Shown: piece by piece, positions 8,188 through 17,004 of the stretch
How the letters are laid out: the number at the start of each line of letters is the position of its first letter
Position numbering within the stretch: the first letter of the stretch is position 1
Assembly: GCF_030435705.1 (NCBI RefSeq)
Contig: NZ_CP129381.1
Span: forward strand, 124,001-188,000
Length of the DNA: 64,000 nt
Direction of reading: 5' to 3'
Source: Rhizobium sp. SSA_523
GTDB taxonomy: Bacteria; Pseudomonadota; Alphaproteobacteria; Rhizobiales; Rhizobiaceae
Notes under the pieces: model-generated
Seen by the model: only the letters and a program-made list of their open reading frames with translations
What the model was told of the DNA's origin: nothing
The model's database searches: none
Translations under genes and position numbers: made by a program

Positions 8188-9429
8188 TCAATCCTGGAAT
8201 TGCTCAAGCACGGCGGCGTATTTCTGCGCAAACTCTTCCGGGGTTTGCGAGGGGGTCGCCCAATACTGCACGACGACATCGGCCAGTGAGTTCAGCATGT
8301 CCGCACCGGCCAGCCAGTCCGGGCCTGCCAATTGTTTGCTCGGATCTTTCAGAACCTCAAGTCCGATCTTGGAGCAGGCGTCGAGGCCGGATGTGTCGAC
8401 ATCGTTGCGGACAGGCATGGAGCCCTTCAAATTGTTGAAGTTCACCTGAACGTCCTTGTCGAGCATGATCTTCGCCATCAGCGCCTGCGACTGAGACGCT
8501 GCTTCCGAGCTCGCTTTCGGCATGATGAAGACATTCGAGTCCATCAGGAAATTCTGCTCGCCAAGGCCCAGCACACAGCCGTAATCCTTGCCGGCGACCC
8601 AGCCTGCTGCGGAAAATTCACCCTTTTCCCAGTCGCCCATGATGTGCATGGCGGCCTTGCCGGTGATCACCATGGAGGCCGCCTCGTTGAAGGAGCGGTT
8701 GGGCGTGCCGGGATCGGTATAGCTGCGGATCTTGGCATAGACTTCCGCAACGCGCTTGAATTCCGGCGTCTCGGTGGCCTCCGGATTCTTGTCGCGGAAG
8801 ATCGAGAGGTAGAGTTCGCGTCCACCAGCCCCCGCCAGCACGCCGTTGAAGAGTTGGTGTTGCTGCCAGGGTTGAGCACCGAAGGCCAGGGCAATTACGC
8901 CGCCTGCCTTGAATGTGTCGGCTGCCGCGAAGAACTCTTCCCAGGTCTTCGGCTCCTGAACCTTGAACTTCTCGAACAGTGCCCTGTTGTACCACAGCCA
9001 GTTTGGCGTCTGGAGATTGACTGGCACCGCATAGATGTGGCCGTCGCGGCTGACTGCCTCCAGCACATCGGCAGGCAGCACCTGTTTCCAATTCTCCGCG
9101 CTGCCGACATCGTCCAGATTGCGCAGCAGGCCGGCATCGGCCAATTCGCCGAACTGCTTGCCGGCATTCATCATCATCACCGTCGGCGGGTTTCCGCCGA
9201 CAATGCGGTTGATACCCGTCGGCTTTGCGACATCGCCATTGACAATGGCATTGTCCACCCATTGGCCGCCTGCGGCATTGAAGGCGTCGGCAAACACTTT
9301 GACAGCCTTCGACTGCGCTTCCGTGGTCCACCAATGCAGGACCTCGGTCTTCTCGGCAGCCATGGCCGGCTGGATCAGCGCAAGCATCAGGCCGGTAGCG
9401 CTCAATAGGCTGCGGTACTTCTTCGACAT
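8188..9429 (-). CDS. Periplasmic sugar-binding protein of CUT1 transporter 1
   Basis: 413 residues, SBP_bac_1 family. An N-terminal Sec signal ends near AMAAEKT (about residue 24). The mature start VLHWWTTEAQSKAVKVF is typical of monosaccharide or oligosaccharide binders (HWWTS-like). It captures the sugar in the periplasm for the permeases encoded downstream. A GGAGGA-type ribosome site precedes the ATG. Ligand identity is unknown; the neighbouring dehydrogenases suggest a sugar, sugar alcohol or sugar acid. Confidence 0.93.
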   Translation of the reverse strand: MSKKYRSLLSATGLMLALIQPAMAAEKTEVLHWWTTEAQSKAVKVFADAFNAAGGQWVDNAIVNGDVAKPTGINRIVGGNPPTVMMMNAGKQFGELADAGLLRNLDDVGSAENWKQVLPADVLEAVSRDGHIYAVPVNLQTPNWLWYNRALFEKFKVQEPKTWEEFFAAADTFKAGGVIALAFGAQPWQQHQLFNGVLAGAGGRELYLSIFRDKNPEATETPEFKRVAEVYAKIRSYTDPGTPNRSFNEAASMVITGKAAMHIMGDWEKGEFSAAGWVAGKDYGCVLGLGEQNFLMDSNVFIMPKASSEAASQSQALMAKIMLDKDVQVNFNNLKGSMPVRNDVDTSGLDACSKIGLEVLKDPSKQLAGPDWLAGADMLNSLADVVVQYWATPSQTPEEFAQKYAAVLEQFQD

Positions 9430-9734
9430 TGTGATCTCCTCCCGAAATCATACGGCCGGGGTTCCTCCTCCCCGTCCATCCCCAGCTTAGGTTTGCCCTA
9501 ATCCATTCGTCAACCTGAAACGCAAAAAATTGCGGTTGAAGGCAAACAACATTAGGTTGCCGAGTGTTGGAACGGGCGCTTCCGGCAAAGCTGTGTATGC
9601 AATTCAAATATGAACCGCATCAGTTCCTATTTAAGATTCCATCGCGCAGCGGCAATGTCAAGGCGCAAGGTGGCGCCTGGTGAGGAGAATGCGAGCCGTC
9701 AAGAGCACGGCGATCCGGCCTGCGCCTTGTGCCC
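9430..9734 (-). promoter_or_regulatory. Promoter region of ABC operon 1 with candidate LacI operators
   Basis: This 305-bp gap has no gene. It contains TTAGG-TTTGC-CCTAA (9487-9501), CGCAA-AAAA-TTGCG (9521-9534) and a GGCAA-N11-TTGCC repeat (about 9541-9561). The stretch AAAATTGCGGTTGAA (9526-9540) recurs with one change at 4330-4344. LacI-family operators are often of this TTGCG/CGCAA kind, so the LacI gene just upstream is the likely binder. The rest of the gap, nearer the LacI stop, shows nothing recognisable. Confidence 0.45.
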
Positions 9735-10763
9735 CTATTTCGCCGGAGGGCGGACGCGGGACAGCCAGCTCGATGCACTGCAGGGCCCGGTCGATTCGCG
9801 CTCGATGATTTCTGATACGAGCGCAAGGCGCACAGGCGGCCGGCCTCTTGCCTCGACGCTGACGGTCCGATCATAGATGCAGCGGACCATGGCCGCGCCC
9901 ATCTCCACCTGGGGCGTGCGTACTGTCGTCAGCCTGGGCGCGACGTGCATGGCGGATGCGAAATCGTTGAATCCGACCACGGAAATATCCTCCGGGATGC
10001 GGATACCCAGGCGCAGCAACTCGGAAACCACCGCAATGGCAATGCCGTCATGGGCGCAGAAGAGCGCCGTCGGCTCATGATCCTTGCCGATATAGTCGAG
10101 AAAGGCGCTCCTGAATCCTTCGTTCTCTTCGAAGACGATGTCATCCACCACGCTGTCCGGCATTGTGGCGGCGCCGTCGCGAAAGCCGCGGAAACGCTCG
10201 ACGCGCCCCATCGGCGTGGCGCTGCCATGCACGAAGGCCATGCGGCGATGGCCGAGCTTCAGCAGCATCTGGGCCACGCCGAAACCGGACTCCCAATCTG
10301 CGCCGACGACCTGATCTATGTGCTCCATGGGCGCGGCATAACTTGCGCAAACCACGGGCAGCCCGGTTTTCGATGCGAGGGCGGACCATTCGGATGGGCG
10401 TGGAACGGCGAGAATGATGCCGACGACCGATGGATCGAGCTGCGTGGTGTCGTTGAGATGCCGTGCCTGCCTCGGCAGAATGGAGAGACCGAGCCGCTCC
10501 CCCTCCTGTTCGGCGCCGTGCATGATGTTCAGCCATAATTCGCTGCTGACCGGATCGATCTCCTGGCGCATGAAGAGAATATTTCCGGCCGGCGGAGCGA
10601 TTTCCTGTCCGAGCCGGTAACCCATGGCATGGGCGGCGCGGATAACCCGGCTGCGGGTCGCCTCTCCCACGCCAGGCTTCCCCGACAGGGCGCGCGAGAC
10701 GGAAAACTTGGACAGGCCGAGGCTGTCGGCAAGATCTTGAATTGTTATGCGTTTCGACGCCAT
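9735..10763 (-). CDS. LacI-family transcriptional regulator
   Basis: 342 residues from the ATG at 10763 (MASKRITIQDL). The LacI helix-turn-helix is at 5-30 (LADSLGLSKFSVSRALSG), followed by the hinge helix and a periplasmic-binding-protein-like effector domain. The longer frame up to 10841 adds an implausible cysteine-rich N-terminus. It lies upstream of ABC operon 1 on the same strand and divergent from the Rieske-amidohydrolase-DhaKL-ABC operon, so it could coordinate both. The effector is probably the imported sugar or a derivative. Confidence 0.92.
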   Translation of the reverse strand: MASKRITIQDLADSLGLSKFSVSRALSGKPGVGEATRSRVIRAAHAMGYRLGQEIAPPAGNILFMRQEIDPVSSELWLNIMHGAEQEGERLGLSILPRQARHLNDTTQLDPSVVGIILAVPRPSEWSALASKTGLPVVCASYAAPMEHIDQVVGADWESGFGVAQMLLKLGHRRMAFVHGSATPMGRVERFRGFRDGAATMPDSVVDDIVFEENEGFRSAFLDYIGKDHEPTALFCAHDGIAIAVVSELLRLGIRIPEDISVVGFNDFASAMHVAPRLTTVRTPQVEMGAAMVRCIYDRTVSVEARGRPPVRLALVSEIIERESTGPCSASSWLSRVRPPAK

Positions 10764-10820
10764 TTGCACCCACCTTCTGCCCTGCATCGTTGTGACGCAG
10801 GAGCACGTTCTCGTCAAGTG

Positions 10821-10832
10821 TTGCGGCAATTT
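10821..10832. promoter_or_regulatory. Candidate operator between LacI and Rieske genes
   Basis: TTGCGGCAATTT contains a near-perfect TTGC-G-GCAA core like those used by LacI proteins. On the other strand it reads AAATTGCCGCAA, resembling AAAATTGCGG at 9526 and 4330. It lies 58 bp upstream of the LacI start. A further TGTTGCGC follows about 20 bp on. Confidence 0.4.
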
Positions 10833-10938
10833 ACAAAACAATGTTGCGCTTGTTTGTTTTCGATGTTAGCTTCCACCCTAACAAACGGGAGGAGCCGGAT
10901 GACGAGGGAGGAGACCTCATGTCGTCCGGGATAGTCAC

Positions 10939-11349
10939 TTGGCAAAACATGTCGTGGCCGCTTTGGCGGAGATCCCTCCGGGATCGCAAAAGCTCGTGCA
11001 TGTCGAAGGTCGCGCCATAGCGGTCTTCAACGTGAACGGGGAACTCTTCGGAATTTCCGATGCCTGTCCGCACCAGGGCGGAAGCCTGGCTTCAGGAGCG
11101 ACAGTCGGAATGACGACATCCGGCGAGCCGGGGACTTTCTGTCATTCCCGGCCGGGAGAATTCGTCCGCTGCCCTTGGCACAGCTGGGAATTCGACCTGC
11201 GAACCGGTCAATCATGGTGCGATCCGCGGCGGTTCCGCACCAGGCCCTACGAATTGAGCGTCGAGCCCGGATCGTCCGTGCCCGGGCCATACAAGGCAGA
11301 GACCTTCGGCGTCACCGTCGAAGACCGATACATCGTCGTCGAGCTCTAG
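10939..11349 (+). CDS. Rieske [2Fe-2S] ferredoxin-like protein
   Basis: 136 residues with a complete Rieske centre: C43-x-H45 in CPHQGG and C78-x2-H81 in CPWHSW. The spacing between the two halves is slightly long because of an insert around residues 55-75. It probably delivers electrons to, or works beside, an oxygenase or hydrolase. No oxygenase subunit is in the window, so its partner may be the two amidohydrolases next door. The start is uncertain: TTG 10939 fits the family N-terminus (MAKHVVA) but lacks its own ribosome site. A 12-codon reading frame with a strong site at 10899-10934 ends 4 bp before it. Confidence 0.85.
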   Translation: MAKHVVAALAEIPPGSQKLVHVEGRAIAVFNVNGELFGISDACPHQGGSLASGATVGMTTSGEPGTFCHSRPGEFVRCPWHSWEFDLRTGQSWCDPRRFRTRPYELSVEPGSSVPGPYKAETFGVTVEDRYIVVEL

Positions 11350-11383
11350 GCTCGCGACGCAAGCCGGAAGGAGGAGGTCCGTC

Positions 11384-12448
11384 TTGTCAGCTTCACATGC
11401 GATCGATTGCGATATCCATCCAGGCGTCCCGAGTATAAAGGCGCTCCTGCCCTATATGAGCGATTATTGGCGCGAAGCCTTCGTGGCACGCGGCCAGGAC
11501 AATTTCCAGCCGGCCAGCTATCTGCCGAATTCACCGCTCGCCTGCCGTCCGGACTGGCGCGACGGCGACACGATTGCCGGCAGCAATTTCGATCTCTTGC
11601 AGAAGCATGCGCTCGATGGTTTCGGTTCGAGCCTGGCCATCTGCAATGTCCTCTATGGCGGCTCCTTCTCGATTAGTGAAACCATGGGGCAGGCGATCTG
11701 CTCCGCCGTCAATGACTGGGTGAAGGCGCAATGGCTGGATCGTGATCCGCGGCTGAGAGCCTCCATCGTCGTGCCGACGCAGAATCCGGCGCTCGCGGTC
11801 GAGGAGATCGAGCGGCTGGCGGATGATCACCGCTTCGTGCAGGTCCTGATGCCGGTCGGGCTCGACACCATGCTTGGCAAGCAGCATTACTGGCCGATCT
11901 TCGAAGCGGCAGCGCGCCACGATCTGCCGATCGGCCTGCATGCCGGCAGCCTGTACCGCTATGCGCCGACCACAAATGGCTGGCCGAGCCATTACCTGCA
12001 GGATTATGTCAGCAACACCCACGCCTTCGAGAGCCAGTTGCTGAGCCTCATTGCACAGGGCGTCTTCCTCAAATTCCCGAGGCTGAAGATCGTGCTGATC
12101 GAAAGCGGCGTAACCTGGCTGCCGGGCTTTCTGTGGCGGGCGCGCAAGACCTGGCGCGCCGTCCGTCCCGAAGTGCCGTGGGTCAACGAATCCCCGATCG
12201 ATATTGTGCGCCGCCATGTCAGGTTGACGGCGCAGCCGATAGACGGACCGTCCGATCCCGCAATCCTGGAGCGCGTGCTGAACCAGATCGGCTCGGAAGA
12301 CATGCTGCTGTTTGCGTCCGACTATCCGCATTGGCAGTTCGACGGCGATCAGGTTATCGCCGCCGGCGTGCCGGAGCGCCTTCGGACCAGGATGATGCAC
12401 GACAATCCGCTCGCCACCTATCCACGTTTGCGGGAGACGTTGCAATGA
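11384..12448 (+). CDS. Amidohydrolase-2 family metal-dependent hydrolase (paralogue 1)
   Basis: 354 residues, TIM-barrel hydrolase or decarboxylase of the COG2159/ACMSD group. The N-terminal metal motif D10-x-H12 (IDCDIHP), a mid-protein His in GLHAGS and the C-terminal Asp in FASDYPHWQFD supply the metal site. The start is TTG 11384, with AGGAGG eight bases upstream. Its stop overlaps the start of paralogue 2 (ATGA). Substrate unknown: hydrolysis of a lactone or amide, or decarboxylation, are all known in the family. It follows the Rieske gene with a 34-bp gap. Confidence 0.85.
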   Translation: MSASHAIDCDIHPGVPSIKALLPYMSDYWREAFVARGQDNFQPASYLPNSPLACRPDWRDGDTIAGSNFDLLQKHALDGFGSSLAICNVLYGGSFSISETMGQAICSAVNDWVKAQWLDRDPRLRASIVVPTQNPALAVEEIERLADDHRFVQVLMPVGLDTMLGKQHYWPIFEAAARHDLPIGLHAGSLYRYAPTTNGWPSHYLQDYVSNTHAFESQLLSLIAQGVFLKFPRLKIVLIESGVTWLPGFLWRARKTWRAVRPEVPWVNESPIDIVRRHVRLTAQPIDGPSDPAILERVLNQIGSEDMLLFASDYPHWQFDGDQVIAAGVPERLRTRMMHDNPLATYPRLRETLQ

Positions 12449-13557
12449 GCGCCGCTGTTCAGGCTCCAGACGGTGCGGTTCAGGCCGCGCCGGCGTTCGA
12501 ATTCATCGATTGCGACATCCATCCGGCGTTGAAGCACAAGAAGGCGCTGCATCCTTACCTGGAGCAGCGCTGGCGCGACCATCTCGACAGCTATGGCGCT
12601 CTGGCACATTGCGTTTATGCCGGACGCGGCGGCCCTTATCCCCGCTTCACGCCGGAGACCGCAAGGCGGGATGCATGGCCACCGACTGGCCATCCGCCCG
12701 GCTCCGATCTCGATTTCATGCAGGAGCAGCATCTCGACGCCCATGGCGTCAAGTTCGGCATCCTGCAGCCGATCGTCGGCGCCAACAATGCCCGCAACAC
12801 CGATCTTTCGGCCGCCCTGTGCACCGCGACCAATGACTGGCAGATCGACGAGTTCACCTCGAAGGACAAGCGGCTCAAGGCATCGATCCATATCTGTGCG
12901 GAAGATGCCGAACTGGCGGTGAAGGAGATCGAGCGCCGTGCGGGAGATCGCAGCTTCGCGCAGATCCAGCTCGGCTCGCGCTCGGTGGAGCCGATCGGCC
13001 GCAAACGCTACTGGCCGATCTTTGAAGCTGCCGAGCGCAACAATATCCCGATCGGTTTTCATGTCGGCGGTCCTTCTCCCTATGCGCCGTCACCCAGCGG
13101 CTGGCCGGATTACTATATCGAGGATCATCATGTTCTTACCCACAGCGCACATGCGCAGGTGGCGAGCATGATCCTCGAAGGCGTCTTCGAAATCTTCCCC
13201 AAGGTGCGGGTGGTGATGATCGAGGCGGGCTTTGCCTGGGTTCCCTCGCTCGGCTGGCGAATGGACAATCACTGGCGGAAGCTGCGCAGCGAGACACCGC
13301 TCTGCAAGAGTCCGCCGTCGGACTATCTGAAGCGGAATGTGTGGTTCACCACCCAGCCCGCCGAAGAGCCGGAGCAGCGGGACGATTTGCGGCTTCTCTT
13401 CGACCTCATCGGCTTCGACCGGATGATGTTCGCCACCGACTATCCGCACTGGGACTACGACGATCCTCAACGGGCCATCGTGATGCCGATGAGCGAGGCG
13501 GAGCGGCGCATGCTCTTCCACGACAACGCAATGAATTTCTACGCCAATCTCGATTGA
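12445..13557 (+). CDS. Amidohydrolase-2 family metal-dependent hydrolase (paralogue 2)
   Basis: 370 residues from the ATG that overlaps the previous stop by 4 bp. Same architecture as paralogue 1: FIDCDIHP near residue 30, GFHVGG mid-protein and FATDYPHWDYD towards the C-terminus. The pair is clearly homologous but diverged, which suggests either a heteromeric enzyme or two successive steps rather than a recent duplicate. The tight overlap implies equal expression. No signal peptide, so cytoplasmic. Confidence 0.85.
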   Translation: MSAAVQAPDGAVQAAPAFEFIDCDIHPALKHKKALHPYLEQRWRDHLDSYGALAHCVYAGRGGPYPRFTPETARRDAWPPTGHPPGSDLDFMQEQHLDAHGVKFGILQPIVGANNARNTDLSAALCTATNDWQIDEFTSKDKRLKASIHICAEDAELAVKEIERRAGDRSFAQIQLGSRSVEPIGRKRYWPIFEAAERNNIPIGFHVGGPSPYAPSPSGWPDYYIEDHHVLTHSAHAQVASMILEGVFEIFPKVRVVMIEAGFAWVPSLGWRMDNHWRKLRSETPLCKSPPSDYLKRNVWFTTQPAEEPEQRDDLRLLFDLIGFDRMMFATDYPHWDYDDPQRAIVMPMSEAERRMLFHDNAMNFYANLD

Positions 13558-13568
13558 AAGACGATGCC

Positions 13569-14564
13569 ATGAAGAAGCTGATGAACGATCCCGCTCATTA
13601 TGTCGACGAGGCGCTGGACGGCTTGACCCTAGCCCACCCGTCGCTGATGCGCGATGGATCGGCCGGTCGCGTGATCCGCCGTGCCGAGGCTGCACGGAAG
13701 GGAAAGGTCGGCATTGCTTCGGGTGGCGGCTCAGGCCATCTGCCGCTTTTCTGCGGCTATGTCGGCCAGGGACTGCTCGATACCTGCTCGATCGGCAATG
13801 TCTTCGAGGGACCGAATGTCGACAGCTGCATGGAGGCAATCCGTCTTGCCGATGGCGGCCAGGGCGTTCTGCGCCTCTATGGCAATTACGGCGGCGACCG
13901 CATGAATTTCGACATGGCCGGCGAGATGCTGGAGGATGAGGGCATTCGCTGCACGACCGTTCTCGGCACCGATGACATCGCCAGCGGCGGACCGGACGAG
14001 ATCGAGCGTCGGCGCGGCGTGGCCGGCCTGATCTATGCCTATAAATGCGCCGGCGCGGCGGCCGAGGCCGGTGCCGATCTCGAAGAGGTGACGCGCCTGG
14101 CGGCGAAGGCCGTGGCGATGACGCGCACGATCGGGGTGGGACTGGCCGCCTGCCGCCTGCCATCCGCCGACAGACCGAGTTTCGAGCTTGGCGAAAACGA
14201 AATCGAGATGGGGATCGGCATTCACGGCGAACCGGGCATCTGGCGCGACACGCTTCGCCCGTCGGATGCGGTGGCGGACGAGATGGTCGAGAGACTGCTG
14301 GCAGATCTTCCACCCTCCGGCGCGGAGGTTTCGGTCCTCGTGAATGGCCTAGGCGCAACGCCGCTTGAAGAATTGTTCATCCTCTACCGCCGCGTGCATA
14401 AGAAACTTGCCGAAGCAGGGCTTCGCGTCGTCATGCCGCTCATCGGCAATTACGTCACGTCGATGGAGATGCAGGGTGCCTCCGTCAGCCTGTTTCATCT
14501 GGATGAAGAGCTGAAGCACCTTCTGCTTGCGCCGGCCGAATGCCCGTTCTGGAGGGTTGGCTGA
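13569..14564 (+). CDS. dhaK: Dihydroxyacetone kinase-family subunit DhaK (triose/tetrulose kinase)
   Basis: 331 residues. Substrate-binding GGGSGH at 52-57, D110, and the histidine that forms a covalent hemiaminal with the ketose, H219 (GIHGEPG); these are one position on from H56, D109 and H218 of the E. coli enzyme. The usual GHEP is GHLP here, a change near the substrate pocket. With the downstream DhaL subunit it should phosphorylate dihydroxyacetone or a ketotetrose such as erythrulose, using ATP. The stop overlaps the dhaL start. Confidence 0.9.
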   Translation: MKKLMNDPAHYVDEALDGLTLAHPSLMRDGSAGRVIRRAEAARKGKVGIASGGGSGHLPLFCGYVGQGLLDTCSIGNVFEGPNVDSCMEAIRLADGGQGVLRLYGNYGGDRMNFDMAGEMLEDEGIRCTTVLGTDDIASGGPDEIERRRGVAGLIYAYKCAGAAAEAGADLEEVTRLAAKAVAMTRTIGVGLAACRLPSADRPSFELGENEIEMGIGIHGEPGIWRDTLRPSDAVADEMVERLLADLPPSGAEVSVLVNGLGATPLEELFILYRRVHKKLAEAGLRVVMPLIGNYVTSMEMQGASVSLFHLDEELKHLLLAPAECPFWRVG

Positions 14565-15172
14565 TGGAGCTGACCGTTGCGCAGATGGCCGAAGGCGTGC
14601 GGCGGGCCAATCATGCCATGGTCGATTTGGAGCAGGCACTCAACGCCGCCGACGCCAAGCTTGGCGATGGCGATACGGGGTCGATGCTGGTGCGCGTCAT
14701 TGGGGGAATGGCAGCGGCCGCGCCGGAGACGGCGACCTCTGTGAGCGAGGCCTTTGGCAAGCTGGCCCGCGCCGGCATGTCGGCGACCGGCTCCAGCCTC
14801 GGCACCCTGTTTGCCGGTGCAATGCTGCTGCTTGCAAAGCAGACGAAGGACCGGCCGGTGGATTGGGCCGATCTGTCGGCTTTGGTCGGTGCGGCCCGCG
14901 ACGGCATGATGGCGCGCGGCGGTGCCAAGCTCGGCGACAAGACAGTGCTGGACATGATGGATGCCCTGGCTGCAGCGCTCGAGGGAAAAACGGATGCGGC
15001 GCAAGCCGGAAAGGCAGGCATCGAAGCGGCCGAGCGCACGCTCGAAGCCTATCGTGACCGGCCGTGCAAAATGGGGAGGGCCAAGTTCTTCTCCGAGAAA
15101 AGCGTGGGGCTCGACGATCCCGGAATGCTCGCCTTTGCGGGCCTCGTGCGGGCGCTTGCCACGGCAAAGTGA
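14564..15172 (+). CDS. dhaL: Dihydroxyacetone kinase-family subunit DhaL (nucleotide-binding)
   Basis: 202 residues, all-helical barrel that holds ADP/ATP and two magnesium ions through D30, D35 and D37 (DAKLGDGDTG), at the same positions as in E. coli DhaL. The histidine that usually follows (GDGDHG) is threonine. No DhaM phosphotransferase is present, so an ATP-dependent rather than PTS-dependent enzyme is likely. The start ATG overlaps the DhaK stop; the transporter genes follow within 20 bp. Confidence 0.9.
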   Translation: MELTVAQMAEGVRRANHAMVDLEQALNAADAKLGDGDTGSMLVRVIGGMAAAAPETATSVSEAFGKLARAGMSATGSSLGTLFAGAMLLLAKQTKDRPVDWADLSALVGAARDGMMARGGAKLGDKTVLDMMDALAAALEGKTDAAQAGKAGIEAAERTLEAYRDRPCKMGRAKFFSEKSVGLDDPGMLAFAGLVRALATAK

Positions 15173-15189
15173 GAATGGAGGAGAAGACA

Positions 15190-16137
15190 ATGGCGGTTCA
15201 GCAATTGGAACCCGCAGGACCCTATGCCGCCACGGCGGACGAGGATGTCCTGTTCGACCGGCGCAATGCATGGATCAAGTTTCAGGACCGGATCTTCGTC
15301 CCGCTGACGATCGTGCCGACAGTCGTTGCGAGCCTGCTCGTCTTCGGCATTCCGCTGGCATTCTCGCTGCTGTTGAGTTTCCAGGGCTGGAAGATCGATA
15401 GCGGCCTGTTTGCGGGGCAGTTCGTCGGTTTTGCCAATTACCAGGACCTGTTCACGGATCCCTTGTTCCGGTCGAGCCTGATGCTCACCATCGGCTATAC
15501 GATCTCGACGGTCCTGCTTGAACTCCTGTTCGGACTGTCTGTCGCGCTTCTGCTCAACAGCCGCGTCCCGTTCGTCCGGGTCTTCCGCACGGCGCTGATC
15601 ATCCCCATGATGATCACCCCGATCGTCGCTGCCCTGACATGGAAGCTGCTACTGGATCCAAGCTATGGCCTGATCAACGCGATCCTCGGCACCAATACCG
15701 TTTGGCTCGGAGATCCGGATCTTGCCCTGATTGCCGTCGGAATCGTGAATGTCTGGCAGAACACGCCATTCGTCGCCATCCTGCTTCTGGCCGGCCTTCA
15801 ATCGCTGCCAAGCGAGCCGGTGGAGGCTGCCGCGGTCGATGGCGCCAGCCCCTGGCAAACCTTCCGCCATGTCACGCTGCCTCTGTTGATGCCCTACATC
15901 GTCGTGGCCGTTCTGCTCCGGACCATCTTCGAGTTCCGCTCGTTCGAGAACATCTGGGTCATGACCGGCGGTGGTCCGGCCAATTCCACCAAGCTTCTGT
16001 CGGTCTATACGTTCGAGGCCTCGTTCCTGTCCTTCGACCTTACGCTCGCTGCGGCCTCATCATGGGTCATGCTGTTCATCGTATTGATCTTTTGCGTCTG
16101 CTTCATCTTCGCCACCAAGCGAAAGGAGATCCAGTAA
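15190..16137 (+). CDS. CUT1 sugar ABC transporter 2, permease (MalF type)
   Basis: 315 residues, six predicted membrane helices. The EAA loop lies around VEAAAVDGASPWQTFRHVTL. I use the ATG at 15190 because GGAGGAG lies six bases upstream; an ATG at 15175 is possible. It partners with the next permease, whose start overlaps this stop (TAATG). Part of the same long operon as the Rieske, amidohydrolase and DhaKL genes, so the transported sugar probably feeds those enzymes. Confidence 0.93.
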   Translation: MAVQQLEPAGPYAATADEDVLFDRRNAWIKFQDRIFVPLTIVPTVVASLLVFGIPLAFSLLLSFQGWKIDSGLFAGQFVGFANYQDLFTDPLFRSSLMLTIGYTISTVLLELLFGLSVALLLNSRVPFVRVFRTALIIPMMITPIVAALTWKLLLDPSYGLINAILGTNTVWLGDPDLALIAVGIVNVWQNTPFVAILLLAGLQSLPSEPVEAAAVDGASPWQTFRHVTLPLLMPYIVVAVLLRTIFEFRSFENIWVMTGGGPANSTKLLSVYTFEASFLSFDLTLAAASSWVMLFIVLIFCVCFIFATKRKEIQ

Positions 16138-16982
16138 TGGCCGGTTTCGCCCGCGGCAAGCGCCGCAAGCTCATCGGGAATGTCCTGACCTATGTCGGTC
16201 TGGTGACGCTGTTCCTCGTCTTCGTCTTCCCGCTCCTGTGGATCGTCGGCATCTCGCTGAAGACACGAGAGCAGATCTTCACCAATCCGCCGGTCTTCTT
16301 CTGGGTGCCGACCTTCGAAAATTACGTGCAGGTGCTGACGCAGTCGGATTTCCTCGCCTCGTTCGGCAATTCCTTGATGGTGACCACAGCCTCGGTCACC
16401 CTGTCGCTGCTGATCGGCATCCCCGCATCCTACACTTTCGCGCGGTTCCGCTTTCCGGGCCAGAGCGTGGCGATGATCACGCTGCTCATCATGCGCATGC
16501 TGCCGCCGGTGGCGATCCTGCTGCCGCTCTTCGTGCTCTTCAAGGCGGCGGGCCTGTCCAACACGCTGGCATCCGTCATCATCGCCTATACCACTTTCAG
16601 CCTGCCGCTGATCGTCTGGGTCATGAAGGACTATTTCGCCAATCTGCCGAAGGAACTGGAGGAGGCGGCCTATATCGACGGCGCGTCCCGTATGCTGGCC
16701 TTTCGCAAGATCGTGCTGCCTCTGGCGCGACCGGGCATCGTGACCGCCGCCATCCTGTCGCTGCTGCTCGCGTGGAACGACTTCATTTTCGCAGCCATCC
16801 TGACCAACAACGCGACGCGCACCTCGCCGGTGCTGCTCGCAAGCTATGCCGGAGGTGAGACCGGCACCAACTGGGGCGCGATTACGGCCTCCGGCGTGCT
16901 TGTCGTCATCCCCGTCATCATCTTCTCGATGATCGTCCAGAAGCACCTCGTGCAGGGACTGTCTTCGGGAACCGTGAAGTAA
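16137..16982 (+). CDS. CUT1 sugar ABC transporter 2, permease (MalG type)
   Basis: 281 residues, six membrane helices, EAA loop EEAAYIDGASRMLAFRKIVL near residue 180-200. The C-terminus HLVQGLSSGTVK matches the common end of MalG-like permeases. The start codon overlaps the stop of the previous permease. It is followed 22 bp later by the binding-protein gene, an order (permeases before binding protein) that differs from transporter 1. Confidence 0.93.
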   Translation: MAGFARGKRRKLIGNVLTYVGLVTLFLVFVFPLLWIVGISLKTREQIFTNPPVFFWVPTFENYVQVLTQSDFLASFGNSLMVTTASVTLSLLIGIPASYTFARFRFPGQSVAMITLLIMRMLPPVAILLPLFVLFKAAGLSNTLASVIIAYTTFSLPLIVWVMKDYFANLPKELEEAAYIDGASRMLAFRKIVLPLARPGIVTAAILSLLLAWNDFIFAAILTNNATRTSPVLLASYAGGETGTNWGAITASGVLVVIPVIIFSMIVQKHLVQGLSSGTVK

Positions 16983-17004
16983 AGATCAAAGGAGGAGGAA
17001 AACC

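Noticed and set aside
10919..10984. ATG 10919 with an excellent ribosome site as the Rieske start.
   Set aside because: It is in a different frame from the Rieske domain and gives a meaningless tryptophan- and arginine-rich peptide. Kept only as a possible sequence error or leader.
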